Positions 47,444-58,507 are shown, numbered from the stretch's first letter. The stretch is DNA of 64,000 bases from Microglena sp. YARC (GCA_022414725.1 CM039464.1:30630261-30694260); one strand, 5' to 3'. Numbers and translations: made by a program. The notes: a model not told the origin generated them from the letters alone.

Positions 47444-48985
47444 CAGGGTACTTCAATTGGCCAATCTGACCAGCGCTATAGCGCACTGGCGAAAACAGAA
47501 ACTGCGCTTTAAGCGCAGAGGCAAAAAAAAGCAGCGCTTTCCAAAAGCCTAAAAAAAAGCGCTACACTTAAAGAAAAAACTGCGCTTTAAGCGCGCAACC
47601 GTATTTTTTCCAGCGCTTTTCCTGTGCTGCTGGTTAACTGGTGGGGTGCCAGAGAGACTCTTGTGGGTGTGTGTGTGGGGGGGGGGAGGTGGAAACCTGT
47701 CACAAATTGGAGGTGGAAACCTGTTACAAATTGAAGGACCGGCTGAAGCATGCACGGATGGAGTGGGAGTGTCTCGTGGGACAGAACATCGCAAGGCCGA
47801 AGGACCGGCTGAAGCATCCAGTGCAGCCGCAATGGTTCCCTTCCGCTTCGTCGGGAACGCAGAAACGGCAACGGATCCGCACAAGGTGGAAGGAGTTGAT
47901 TTAGCCAAGAAGATATGATGGCATCCAGCAGATTCCAGGACATAGGTCGTAACTCGATAAGCAAACACACACAGATACAGCTCGATCAAATTATATACCC
48001 AAGCAATCGAATTATGTACCCAAGCAATACTCGTGGCCCAGTAGTTCTTGGTCTTCGCTGTCGGGACCCCAACGGTCTTGGCCTTCTTCGTCGGGTTATC
48101 CTGCTTGCCCATCGCAGCAGTAGGGGCGACTAGGAGAGCGGTAGGGGTGACTAGGAGAGCGGTAGGGGTGACTAGGAGAGCAGCAGAGGCGAGCAGAGGC
48201 GAGCAGCAGAGGCGACAGGCGAGTAGAGCAGGAAGGAGGAGGCGGAAAGGAAGAGAGAGAGGAGGAGCAGGAGGAGGAGAGTGAAAAGGAGGTGGCGAAG
48301 GAGAAGTGAGGAGCGAGGACTCCGACTTGGCGACTGGGCGACGAGGAGTCGAGGACAAGGACTGCACAAGGGGGACAGGAAAAGTTTAGACACTTGGTGT
48401 CAGCGCGTTTCCAGGAATTCGGCAGGTCACAACTCAACAAGCTGAAAGAGTACTCGACTCGTCGATTCAGACGCAATCGAACTTGCGCGTGGTGGGTTAG
48501 AAGGAGCCTATCAGACATGAGCAGTTAGCTGTGACGAAATGGGAACAGATGAGCAGGGGCGAGGGACGGAAGCGTTGAACAAGCCCAGAGATAGGATTTT
48601 TACCTCTGCCGGGTGTTGTATTTAAGAGTCAAGAATACGGTTGTTTCCGTTAGCGTTCAAATTGCACGGTCGACGGCTCGCCGCGTGCTGCTACAGTGCT
48701 ACCTAGTCAGGATGGCTGCCTGTCACACTATTTGAATCCCACCCCTTGAGTCACTCAGTCAGTCACTCAATGAGTCAGTGACTGTTATTCAAAAAATGAG
48801 AAAGCGCACAGGGGGACTGCGGTTTCAGCGCTTTCTGTGAGAGACTGAAAAGAGGAAAGCGCACTGGTGTTCAAAAAGACAGCGCGCTAAGCGCACAGGG
48901 GTTGCAAAAATCTGCGCTATAGCGCGCAAGGGTGTCAAAAAGTCAGCGCTCAAAAGCGCAAAAGCGCGCGCTTTGAAGTACCCTG
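47444..48985. mobile_element. 1.54-kb hAT-like element, exact 8-bp TSD
   Basis: Ends CAGGGTACTTCAATTGGCCA and CGCGCTTTGAAGTACCCTG, flanked by identical gtctgtag (47436-47443 and 48986-48993). Subterminal 150-200 bp at both ends are full of GCGC-centred palindromes shared with the 195-bp MITE at 39924-40118. The interior (about 47640-48780) is unlike the MITE. It contains a 272-codon minus frame (47549-48367), Ser/Pro/Leu-rich, with MGKQDNPTKKAKTVGVPTAK and direct repeats (GGTAGGGGTGACTAGGAGAG). No hAT catalytic motif recognised, so it is probably a nonautonomous carrier of foreign DNA. Confidence 0.92.
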
Positions 48986-49017
48986 GTCTGTAGGCACTTA
49001 TTCGTGGTTGGGCAAGT

Positions 49018-49545
49018 CCCCTGGACTACATTACATTACTTTACATGTTAAAGTCTACTTGACACCGCGAGGGTGTATGAGACTCTGTGCTTTAAACAAA
49101 AAGAAAAAGCACCCACAAAGCAAAAAACCCCATTACATCAGAGGTGTGTCGAGGACAAACAAACCAAGCTCCCAACCACCGTTTTGGTGGCGTAGGTATT
49201 AAACCCCCTAGAGCCGGACCCAGATCTCAACCACTTACAGTGGCGGAGGTAAGAAGCTAACAAATGAGAAGTCACAAGAAGAAAAGAAAAAAAGGGATAA
49301 TAAATTACGGTGCCACTAAGCAGTCCAGGGCTTCCTGTCTTGCTCTTCTACAAGTAGAAAGATAGTCGGCTAGGTTGCTCCAGAAAGTCTTAGTGCCATT
49401 TCCATTCATAAAGGTTCTGAATGTGGAATCGCAGAATTCCACATTCCATACGTTTAAGTCGGTATCCTCATGGACATGCCTATAAATATCTGTAAACAGC
49501 TTCTGGTAGCGGAGGCGAACGGACTGTAACAACATACATGCATGT
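49018..49545 (-). mobile_element. 5'-truncated LINE-like 3' end (minus)
   Basis: The inverted copy shares with 50858-51331 the end of a frame (IYRHVHEDTDLNVWNVEFCD .. FWSNLADYLSTCRRARQEAL DCLVAP, stop). Both also share a 3' UTR with AACCACTTACAGTGGCGGAG and a TAATGTAATG-type tail at 49020-49045. The tail and 5' truncation are LINE hallmarks. The frame would be the last residues of the second ORF. Confidence 0.6.
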
Positions 49546-50164
49546 ATAGCTAGTTGCCTGGAATGGGCTGGACCTGGACAAGTCTTTAAACTGTCTTATA
49601 CGCCTACTATGCCCCCTGGTTTCCGTGGGTATCACACGGGTTGGGGGGTGGGGTGGGGTGGGGGGAGACGGTGAGCAGTCTAGAGATGGCTAGAAAACCA
49701 TGTTACAATTAAATTCCGAAAAGCCTGAAATGGGCTGCCACTCAACAAGTACAGATGCAAGCAGATGGACAAATGCGTTTGCTATGCTGTCGGGCATCCT
49801 AGTGCATACCCTGCCTGTACTGCTGTTCTGCTGCTGGGCATCCTGTTGCATACCCTGCCTGTACTGCTGTACTGCAGTCGGGCATCCTAGTGCATACCCT
49901 GCCTGTACTGCTGCTGGGCATCCTAGTGCATACCCTGCCTGTACTGCTGTACTACTGTCGGGCATCCTAGTGTATACCCTGCCTGTACTGCTGTACTGCT
50001 GTCGGGTCTCCTAGTGCATACCCTGCCTGTACTGCTGTACTACTGGCAGGCATCCTAGTGCATACCCTGCCTGCTATGCTCTACTGCTGTTGGGTAGTAC
50101 AGCATAGCAGGGTTTTCTCTCTCGACACAACTACCACTACCACCACCACGCTTTCACTAAGCCT
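49546..50164. repeat. Minisatellite downstream of TNPO3
   Basis: 49790-50090 holds six to seven units of about 45 bp (GGGCATCCTAGTGCATACCC, TGCCTGTACTGCTGTACTGC). A GGGTGGGGTGG stretch lies at 49640-49670. No gene. Confidence 0.8.
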
Positions 50165-50552
50165 GCAAGCAGCTCCTGTGGCAGCAGCACATTGAGCAGG
50201 GCAGCACGGGTGCGGTGCGTGCGCTTGCACAGGTCACTGAATTCGTCAATGGCGGCCTCAGCACCACTACACCACCACGCACTCACTCAACCTTCCAGCA
50301 GCACAATGAGCAGGGTAGCTCGTGATCGGATCGGCGTGTATGGTGGGTGTGATGTGATGTGTGGGGCTTGTGGTTTGGGTGGGTGGGTGGGGGGATGTGT
50401 GCGGTGTATGGAGTGGGCGGATTGGGTGTGGGTGCTTGGGAGTATAATCATCAGGGGCACGTGTGTGGTGCGTGCGTCTACACGGGTCGCTGAACTCGTC
50501 AATGGCGGCCTCGAAACCACAACCACCGACACCACCTCCACCACGCCCTCAC
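50165..50552. repeat. Downstream copies of TNPO3 last exon edge
   Basis: 50165-50260 encodes (minus) EAAIDEFSDLCKRTHRTRAA then LLNVLLPQELLAG, a near copy of the true C-terminus but with no stop at the same place. Shorter pieces lie at about 50293-50330 and 50478-50515. They are beyond the stop codon at 50553, so they sit in the 3' UTR or serve as alternative terminal exons. Confidence 0.75.
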
Positions 50553-50710
50553 TCAACCTTCCAGCAGCTCTTGGGGAAGCAGCACATTGAGCAGGGCAGC
50601 ACGGGTGCGATGCGTGCGCCTACACAGCTCGCTGAATTCATCAATGGCAGCCTCAAAGGAGCGCTCCTCGCGACCCATGCAGCTGCCACTCACCACTTGC
50701 TTGGCAGCAC
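50553..50710 (-). CDS. TNPO3: TNPO3/MOS14-like importin, last exon (G)
   Basis: Minus exon, acceptor CTGCGTAG|GTGCTG at 50710/50711, 51 codons plus TGA. It reads AAKQVVSGSCMGREERSFEA, then AIDEFSELCRRTHRTRAALL and ends LPQELLEG. The ExFSxLCRR block matches the C-terminal ELSDVCRR region of plant transportin-SR (MOS14), which carries SR splicing factors into the nucleus. The incoming split base G from exon F plus GT makes Gly, in phase. A GTGAGT inside the exon after KQV is conserved (as GTGAGT/GTAAGT) in five extra copies upstream and could be an alternative donor. I prefer read-through because the spacing then fits the family. Confidence 0.85.
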
Positions 50711-50857
50711 CTACGCAGTACAGGCAGTACAGGTACATTACATATGCGTTAGTACAGGCTGTACAGGACCCATGCAGCTGCCACTCACCATTTGCTTGGC
50801 AGCACCTACGCAGTACAGGAACACAAGGTATGCATGAAACCAGGCAGCACAGGTACA

Positions 50858-51331
50858 TTACAGATATTTATAGGCATGTCCATGAGGATACCAACTTAAC
50901 CGTATGGAATGTGGAATTCTGCGATTCCACATTCAGAACCTTTATGAATGGAAATGGCACTAAGTCTTTTTGGAGCAACCTAGCCGACTATCTTTCTACT
51001 TGTAGAAGAGCAAGACAGGAAGCCCTGGACTGCTTAGTGGCACCGTAATTTATCATCCCTTTTTTTCTTCTTCTTGTGACTTCTCATTTGTTAGCTTCTT
51101 ACCTCCGCCACTGTAAGTGGTTGAGATCTGGGTCCGGCTCTAAGGGGTTTAATACCTACGCCACCAAAACGGTGGTTGGGAGTTTGGTTTGTTTGTCCTC
51201 GACACACCCCTGATGTAATGGGGTTTTTTGCTTTGTGGGTGCTTTTTCTTTTTGTTTAAAGCACAGAGTCTCATACACCCTCGCGGTGTCAAGTAGACTT
51301 TAACATGTAATGTAATGTAATGTAATGTAAT
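50858..51331 (+). mobile_element. 5'-truncated LINE-like 3' end (plus)
   Basis: Inverted partner of 49018-49545: TTACAGATATTTATAGGCAT start, the same frame to CLVAP stop, the same 3' UTR, ending in TGTAATGTAATGTAATGTAA. It is inserted in the intron between TNPO3 exons F and G, antisense to that gene. Confidence 0.62.
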
Positions 51332-52310
51332 TACATATGCATGAGTATTAGCAGTACAGGACCCATGCAGCTGCCACTTACCACCTGCTTGGCTGCACCT
51401 ACACATGGACACAGGCAGTACAGGACCCATGCAGCTGCCACTTACCACCTGCTTGGTTGCACCTACACATGGACACAGGCAGTACAGGACCCATGCAGCT
51501 GCCACTTACCACCTGCTTGGCTGCACCTACACATGGACACAGGCAGTACAGGACCCATGCAGCTGCCACTTACCACCTGCTTGGTTGCACCTACACATGG
51601 ACACAGGCAGTGCGAGGAAACAAGCTACGCAAGGGCACAGGTAGTGTGAGATCACAAGATATGCATGAACACGGGAAGTACAGGAACACAAGATATGCAT
51701 GTACACGAGCAGTACAGAAACACAAGATATGCTTGAACTCGGGCAGTACAGGAACACAACATATGCATGTTCACGGGCAGTACAGAAACACAAGATATGC
51801 ATGAACTCGGGCAGTACAGGAACACAACATATGCATGTACACGGGCAGTACAGAAACACAAGATATGCATGAACTCGAGCAGTACAGGAACACAACATAT
51901 GCATGTACACGGGCAGTGCAGAAACACAAGATATGCATGAAGAAGAGCAGTAAAGGAACACAACATATGCATGTACACGGGCAGTACAGAAACACAAGAT
52001 ATGCATGAACTCGAGCAGTACAGGAACACAACATATGCATGTACACGGGCAGTGCAGAAACACAAGATATGCATGAAGACGAGCAGTACAGAAACACAAC
52101 ATATGCATGGACATGGGCAGTACAGAAACAGTACATACGCATTGGCATGGACAGTACAGGTACAGTACATACACATGCAATCAGGTAGTACTGGAGCGTA
52201 TCATATACACATGTACACAGATAAAGACCCTTGCTTAACTCAAACCTGAACAATCAAAATCAACTTTAGATTACCTGTGTGTACGTGCAAGGTTTGCATG
52301 TGATACGAGC
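51332..52310. repeat. Exon-G acceptor copies and 33-bp minisatellite
   Basis: 51354-51606 holds four 63-bp units carrying (minus) TGTAG|GTGCAGCCAAGCAGG followed by TGGTAAGTGGCAGCTGC, copies of the exon-G start. 51640-52190 is a minisatellite of about 33-bp half-units (ACATATGCATGTACACGGGC, AGTACAGAAACACAAGATAT). All lies in the F-G intron. Confidence 0.85.
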
Positions 52311-53112
52311 CTTACCTAAAAGCCGCTCCTTGTCTGAGCTTGGCACTGCTGAGTCGGGCAGTGTGAGCAGCACCGGGGTGATCCATACTTCTAAAACACC
52401 AACATGTTTGTGAGTAGGCACTTACCTAGCAGCCGCTCCTTGTATGAGCTTGGTACTGCGGAGTCGGGCAGTGTGAGCAGCACCGGGTGATCCATACTTC
52501 TAAAACACCAACATGTTTGTGAGTAGGCACTTACCTAGCAGCCGCTCCTTGTATGAGCTTGGTACTGCTGAGTCGGGCAGTGTGAGCAGCACCGGGTGAT
52601 CCATACTTCTAAAACACCAACATGTTTGTGAGTAGGCACTTACCTAGCAGCCGCTCCTTGTATGAGCTTGGTACTGCTGAGTCGGGCAGTGTGAGCAGCA
52701 CCGGGTGATCCATACTTCTAAAACACCAACATGTTTGTGAGTAGGCACTTACCTAGCAGCCGCTCCTTGTCTGAGTTGGGCACTGCTGAGTTGGGCACTG
52801 CTGAGTTGGGCAGTGTGAGCATTAACCCGGCAATCCATACTTCTAAAACACCAACATGTTTGTGAGTAGGCACTTACCTAGCAGCCGCTCCTTGTCTGAG
52901 TTGGGCACTGCTGAGTTGGGCACAGCTGAGTTGGGCAGTGTGAGCAGCAACCCGGCAATCCATACTTCTAAAACACCAACATGTTTGTGAGTAGGCACTT
53001 ACCTAGCAGCCGCTCCTTGTCTGAGCTTGGTACTGCTGAGTTGGGCAGTGTGAGCAGCACCGGGGTGATCCATACTTCTAAAACACCAACATGTTTGTGA
53101 GTAGGCACTTAC
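52311..53112 (-). repeat. Exon-F 3'-edge array, possible cassette exons (7 copies)
   Basis: Seven units, most about 115-130 bp, each with an acceptor-like GTTTTAG, about 75 nt of exon F's 3' end (WIT.VLLTLPDSAVPSSDKE) and a TAG|GTAAGT donor. If spliced from TTTTAG|AAG to CTAG the block is 75 nt and begins and ends in the same phase as exon F, so units at about 52317, 52745, 52880 and 53010 could be included in frame. The three units at about 52431, 52545 and 52660 lack one base (CACCGGGTG instead of CACCGGGGTG) and would shift the frame. Confidence 0.8.
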
Positions 53113-53288
53113 CTAGAAGGCGCTCCTTGTCTGAGCTTGGCACTGCAGAGTCTGGCAGTGTGAGCAGCACCTGAGTGATCCAGCTGAGGCCTTGCTCGCC
53201 CGCGGCACGTAGGAAGGCGGTGAGTGTGTGACAGATGTCGGGGATCCGCGAGGCAGACACCGCGCCAGCAACACCTGCCAGCAGGAGC
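53113..53288 (-). CDS. TNPO3: TNPO3/MOS14-like importin, exon F
   Basis: 176-nt minus exon: acceptor CTTGTACAG|GCTCC at 53288/53289, donor CTTCTAG|GTAAGT at 53113/53112. The split codon AG+G (Arg) joins it to exon E2. It reads LLLAGVAGAVSASRIPDICH, then TLTAFLRAAGEQGLSWITQV and LLTLPDSAVPSSDKERLL. It aligns by pattern to the HEAT-repeat region of MOS14 (ILIASLAGALPSSRLDTVTY..AVSWAKESVSLIP). An alternative inner acceptor (CTGGCAG|GTGTT) is out of phase, so the outer one is chosen. Copies of both exon edges fill the flanking introns. Confidence 0.87.
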
Positions 53289-54700
53289 CTGTACAAGGCA
53301 CACACAAACAAACAAACACACACGGAGTCAGCCAGTGAGAGATGTTGGGGGTCGGATGATGACAGATGTCGGAGACCTGCGAGGCAGACACCGCGCCAGC
53401 AACACCTGCCAGCAGGAGCCTGTACAAGGCACACACAAACAAACAAACACACACGGAGTCAGCCAGTGAGAGATGTTGGGGGTCTGTGGGGCGCACAACC
53501 GCCAGCAACTCCTGCCAGCAACACCTGCCAGCAGGAGCCTGTACAAGGCAGAAACAAACACACACGGAGTCAGCCAGTGAGAGATGTATGGGGTTAGATT
53601 GTGAGAGATGTTGGGGGTCTGTGGGGCAGACACCACGCAAGCAAAAGCTGCCAGCAGGAGCCTTTGCATGGCACAAACAGACACACACGGAGTGAGCCAG
53701 TGAGAGATGTTGGGGGTCAGATGGTGGCAGATGTCGGGGGTTGTGGGGCAGACACCTGCCAGCAACACCTGCCAGCAGGAGCCTGCACATGGCACAAACA
53801 AACACAAAAGGGGTCAGCCAGTGAGGTTGGTTGGACAAGTTGAAGTACAAGGTCCAGGGTTATGCTAAATAGGCTAAACAAACACACACGGAGTCAATCA
53901 GCGAGAGATGTTGGGGTCCGCGAGGCAGACACCGCGCCAGCAACACCTGCCAGCAGAAGCCTGTGCATGGCACAGACAAACACACAAGGGGTCAGCCAGT
54001 GAGGTTGGTTGGACAAGATGGTTGGACAAGTTGGTTGGACAAGTTGGAGTACAAGGTCTAGGGTTAGGCCAAAAAGGCTAAACAAACACACGGAGTCAGC
54101 CAGTGAGAGATGCTGGAGGTCTGTGGTGCGCACACCTGCCAGCAACACCTGCCAGCAGGAGTCTGTACATGACACAAGGTATGTATGTATGGATATATGT
54201 ACGCATATATGTATGTATGCATGTATGTATGCATGTATGTATGAATGTATGTTACAGTCCAGGGTTAAGCCCAATAGGCGAATGAAACCCACACGGAGTC
54301 AGCTAGTGAGAGATGCTGGAGGTCTGTGGTGCGCACACCTGCCAGCAACACCTGCCAGCAGGAGTCTGTACATGACTCAAGGTATTATGTACGCATATAT
54401 GTATGTATGCATGTTTGTATGAATGTATGTTCCAGTCCAGGTTTAGGCCAAAAAGGCGAATGAAACCCACACGGAGTCAGCAAGTGAGCAATGTTGGAGG
54501 TCTGTGGGGCGCACAACCGCCAGCAACTCCTGCCAGCAACACCTGCCAGCAGAAGCCTGTGCATGGCAGAAACAAACCCACACGGAGTCAGCCAGTGAGA
54601 GATGTTGGAAGTCTGTGGGGCGCACGCTGTGCCACCGGCAAATGTCAATAGGTGCCGGAACAAAACACAAACAAACATACATGGGGTCTGTCAGAGTGAA
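53289..54700. repeat. Exon-F 5'-edge array (about nine copies)
   Basis: Units with GCCAGCAACACCTGCCAGCA and GGAGCCTGTACAAGGCA (acceptor edge on the minus strand) at about 53398, 53500, 53633, 53755, 53928, 54132, 54330, 54512 and, degenerate, 54628. Retroelement-tail fragments (GTCCAGGGTTAGGCCAAAA-like) are interspersed at 53850, 54055, 54255 and 54432. Confidence 0.85.
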
Positions 54701-54982
54701 ACGTCATATGTACGCGAGGCAGACACTGCAATGTCCCTACATGCCCCCCCCCCCCCCTCCCCTCCCCCCCCCCTAAACACACACACACACGCACACAAAA
54801 CACAAATAACCCCCCCAAACACATACACTACATATACCCCCCCAAGCCCCCACATATACCCCCCCCCCCCCCCCTGCCCAAGGCGTTCCTTCCAGGCTCA
54901 CCTAACCAGGGTGGGTGCCATCCCATACCCCCACTTGCCCCCCCCCCCCCCCCCGTGCCCAAGGCGTTCCTTCCAGGCTCAC
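54701..54982. repeat. C-run and exon E2 donor-edge copy
   Basis: CA/CCCC low complexity. At 54885-54925 the donor edge of exon E2 (AAGGCGTTCCTTCCAGGCTC, ACCTAACCAG) is repeated once. Confidence 0.7.
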
Positions 54983-55127
54983 CTAACCAGTGTGGGTGCC
55001 CTGTTAGACAGCACAGCTTGCAACACCTGGGACGCAGCCGGAGGGCAGTTGGGCAGCAGCTGCGGGTTAACGAGTCGAGACAGGAAGGCAAGCACCGAGC
55101 CATTTGCCTCACGATGCTGCATCACCA
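54983..55127 (-). CDS. TNPO3: TNPO3/MOS14-like importin, exon E2
   Basis: 145-nt minus exon: acceptor CAGTGTGAG|TGGTG at 55127/55128 (the second AG after the pyrimidine tract; the first would give an immediate stop), donor TGGTTAG|GTGAGC. It reads VMQHREANGSVLAFLSRLVN, then PQLLPNCPPAASQVLQAVLS and NRAPTLV. QHREANxSxLxFL is the clearest single match to plant transportin-SR (QHREACxSILTFL). The G left by exon E1 plus TG gives Val, producing DTAMVVMQHRE. Confidence 0.88.
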
Positions 55128-55245
55128 CTCACACTGTGAAGCAGGGGAAGGGGGGGGGGGGGAGGACAAGGTCAGAGGATGAAGGAAAAGGTAACAAATG
55201 TACACACACACACACACGTGATGCATCACCACGACACACTGCGAA

Positions 55246-55298
<53 letters not shown>

Positions 55299-55405
55299 GG
55301 GGGGGGGGGGGGGGAACAAGGTCAGAGGATGAAGGAAAAGGTAACAAACGTACACACACGTGCATGCATGCATCACCACGACACACTGCGAAGCAGTGTG
55401 TGTGT

Positions 55406-55436
<31 letters not shown>

Positions 55437-55840
55437 GACAAGGTCAGAGGATGAAGGAAAAGGTAACAAGTGTACACACACACATGCATGCATCACCACT
55501 TCACACTGTAGCAAGATAAGGGACAAGAGTGAGAGGAAGAAGGGAAAAGTAACAAATGCGCACACACACATGCATCACCACGCCAGACTGTAGAAAGAGT
55601 AGGGAAAAGGGTCAGCGGAGAAAGGCAAAAGTAACAAATTCGCAAGCAAACACATATGGATTACCACGCCAAACTGTAGCAAGAGAAGGGACAAGGGTCA
55701 GAGGGAAGAAGGAAAAAGTGACAAGTGCACTACCATATAGGTCCCCCCCCACCCACCCACACACACACCCACACACGCCACCACCCCACACACAGTACAC
55801 CACACACCCATTCACCCCTATCCATTCCCACAAGGGCTCC
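55128..55840. repeat. Exon E2 5'-edge array with GT/CA runs
   Basis: The acceptor edge (plus TGCATCACCACNNCACACTG) recurs at about 55225, 55368, 55485, 55570 and 55655. Each copy is followed by AGGATGAAGGAAAAGGTAAC-like intron, GT microsatellites and G-runs. Confidence 0.82.
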
Positions 55841-56162
55841 CTACCATGGCGGTGTCCATAAGAGCGACCAGAGCGTTAGTCGCACTAGCGTCGGCGGACA
55901 GGAGAATGGAGGGGCAGTAGGAGAGTGAGCGAGCTGCTAACAATACGTGTCGCCCCCCCCCCCACTGCATCCCCCCCCCCCCCCCCCCTCCCACACACAC
56001 ACACACACCACCCCCATGCAACCCCATCCGTTCCCCAAGGGCTCCCTACCATGGCAGTGTCCATAAGAGCGACCAGAGCGTTAGTCGCACTAGCGTCGCT
56101 GACAGGAGGATAGAGGGGCAGTAGGAGAGTGCGCGAGCTCCTAACAAATACGTGTCCCCCCC

Positions 56163-56193
<31 letters not shown>

Positions 56194-56624
56194 CACCACC
56201 ACCACACACACTGTGCATCCCTTCCGCCCATTAAAACCCATCAATTCCCACACGGGCTCCCCACCATGGCCGTGTCCATTCGAGCAAGGAGAGCATTAGT
56301 TGCACAAGCGTCGGCTGACAGGAGGATGGAGGGGCATTAGGAGAGGGCGCGAGCTGCTAACAAATAACCCCCTCCCACCCCCTCCTCCCCCCACCACCAC
56401 ACACACACTGCATCCACCCGCCCATTCAACCCATCCATTCCCACAAGGGCTCCCTACCATGGCAGTGTTCATTAGAGCAACCAGAGCGTTAGTCGCACTA
56501 GCGTCAGCGGACAGGAAGATAGAGGGGCGGTAGGAGAGTGCGAGAGCTGCTAACAATACGTCCCCCACCCACCCACCCACACGCACCCTATGCAACCCAT
56601 CCGTTCCCACAAGGGCTTCCCTAC
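55841..56624 (-). repeat. Exon E1 3'-edge array (four copies)
   Basis: Copies at about 55842-55925, 56040-56140, 56262-56355 and 56450-56550 each encode (minus) SYCPSILLSADASATNALVA and MDTAM, ending at ATG|GTAGGG or ATG|GTGGGG. The full exon ends ATGG|GTAGGG. All four copies lack that G. Confidence 0.88.
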
Positions 56625-56881
56625 CCATGGCAGTGTCCATAAGAGCGACCAGAGCGTTAGTCGCACTAGCGTCGGCGGACAGGAGAATGGAGGGGCAGTA
56701 GGAGAGTGCCCGAGCTGCTAACAAATACGTGTCGTCCACAGTCTCCGGGTTCTGTTCCAACATTCTGAGACCCTTCATGGTCGACAGAGAGTCTGTGATG
56801 AGGGAGCAGAGAGCGGGTGCAAGCACAGCTTGGTGTGTTGGATCACCTCCGAACACCTTGACCAGTTCGCTAAGCAGATAC
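56625..56881 (-). CDS. TNPO3: TNPO3/MOS14-like importin, exon E1
   Basis: 257-nt minus exon: acceptor ATGCTCAG|GTATC at 56881/56882, donor CCATGG|GTAGGG at 56625/56624. TT from exon D plus G gives Leu. It reads YLLSELVKVFGGDPTHQAVL, then APALCSLITDSLSTMKGLRM, ETVDDTYLLAARALSYCPSI and DASATNALVALMDTAM. This aligns with MOS14 (YLSSEVIKIFGSDPS..DIADDCFLLASRCLRYCPHLFIP). The region is HEAT repeats of the cargo-binding C-terminal arch of the importin-beta fold. Confidence 0.92.
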
Positions 56882-57945
56882 CTGAGCATAGGGTAGAGCG
56901 GGAGGGGATTCAGGCTTTTATGTTTTGTTGGTGAGGGTGCTGTTGGTGATGGCGTTGTTGTTGTTGGTGGTGGTGGTGGTGTTGGGGGAAGCAGTGGAAG
57001 TGGTGAGTGAGCAGAGAGCGGGTGCAAGCACAGCTTGGTGTGTTGGATCACCTCCAAACACCTTGACTAGCTCACTAAGCAAGTACCCGAGGGTTGGGTT
57101 GAGTGGGAGGAGATTCAGGCGATTGTTGGTGTGGTGCTGTAGGTGATGTTAGAGGTGTTCTTGTTGGTGGAGTTATTGGTGTTGTTGGTGTTGTTGGTGC
57201 AGCTAGGTGTGGTGGTGGAGGTGGTGTTGGACTAGCTCGCTAAGCAGGTACCTGAGGGTTGGGTAGAGTGGGAGGGGATTCAGGCGCTTATGTTTTGTTG
57301 GTGAGGGTGCTGTTGGTGTTGGTGGTGATGTAGTGGTGGAATCGATGAGGGAGCAAGGAGCTGGGGCCAGCACAGCTTGGTTGCCCCCTGCCCCTTAGAT
57401 TCCCTCTGAACACCTTGACTAGCTAACTATATTGGTGTTGTTGGTGTTGGTGTTTGTGTTGTTTGTGGTGTTGTTTGTGGTGTTGCCGGTGATGTGTTGG
57501 TGGAAGTGGTGAGTGAGCAGAGAGCTGGTGCCAGCACAGCTTGGTGTGTTGGGTGTTGGTGGTGATGGTGGTTATGCTGGTAGATGTGGTGGTGAAGGTG
57601 GTGTTGGACTAGTTTGCCAAGCAGATACCTGAGGTTTGGGTTGAGTGGGAAGGGATTCAGGCAATTGTTGGTGTTGGTGCTGCTGGTGTTGTTAGAGGTG
57701 TTTTTGTTGGAGTTGTTGGTGTTGTTGGTGTTGTTGGTGCAGGTGGATGTGGTGGTAAAGGTGGTGTTGGGCTAGTTGGCAAAGCAGATACCTGAGGTTT
57801 GGTGATGTGGAGGTGGGAGAGGTGTGCGAGCAGAGAGTGCTTGCACAGCTTGGTCGGAGGCGTAGTTGGTGTTGTTGGTGCAGGTAGATGTGGTGGTAAA
57901 AGTGGTGTTGGACTAGTTTGCTTGAAACACTATTGGTCACACTAG
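56882..57945. repeat. Exon E1 5'-edge array
   Basis: Partial copies of the exon start (minus YLLSELVKVFGGDPTHQAVL or shorter) at about 57005-57095, 57228-57258, 57360-57425, 57510-57545, 57605-57650 and 57770-57860, embedded in GGTGTTGTTGGTG spacers. In the longest copy the acceptor AG is lost (CTCGG|GTAC). Confidence 0.83.
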
Positions 57946-58507
57946 TACTCACAAGGAAGCCGAGTGTCTAGTCTGCTTGAAACAATATTGGTCACACAAA
58001 TATTGGTCACGCAAATATTGGTCTCACTATTACTCACAAGAAAGCTGAGTGTCTAGTCTGCTTGAAACGCTATTGGTCACACAAATATTGGTCACACTAG
58101 TACTCACAAGAAAGCTGAGTGTCTAGTCTGCTTGAAACGCTATTGGTCACACAAATATTGGTCACACTAGTACTCACAAGAAAGCTGAGTGTCTAGTCTG
58201 CTTGAAACGCTATTGGTCACACAAATATTGGTCACACTAGTACTCACAAGAAAGCTGAGTATCTAGTCTGCTTGAAACGCTATTGGTCACACAAATATTG
58301 GTCACACAAATATTGGTCACACTAGTACTCACAAGAAAGCTGAGTGTCTAGTCTGCTTGAAACGCTATTGGTCACACAAATATTGGTCACACCAATATTA
58401 GTCACACCAATATTGGTCACACCAATATTGGTCACACCAATATTGGTCACACCAATATTGGTCACACCAATATTGGTCACACAAATATTGGTCACACTAT
58501 TACTCAC
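57946..58507. repeat. Exon D 3'-edge array (about seven copies)
   Basis: Units of 70-105 bp contain ACTCACAAGAAAGCTGAGTG and TCTAGTCTGCTTGAAACGC (the donor and last 32 nt of exon D on the minus strand), then CTATTGGTCACACAAATATT. At 58380-58490 the ACCAATATTGGTCAC half-unit is amplified separately. Confidence 0.88.
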
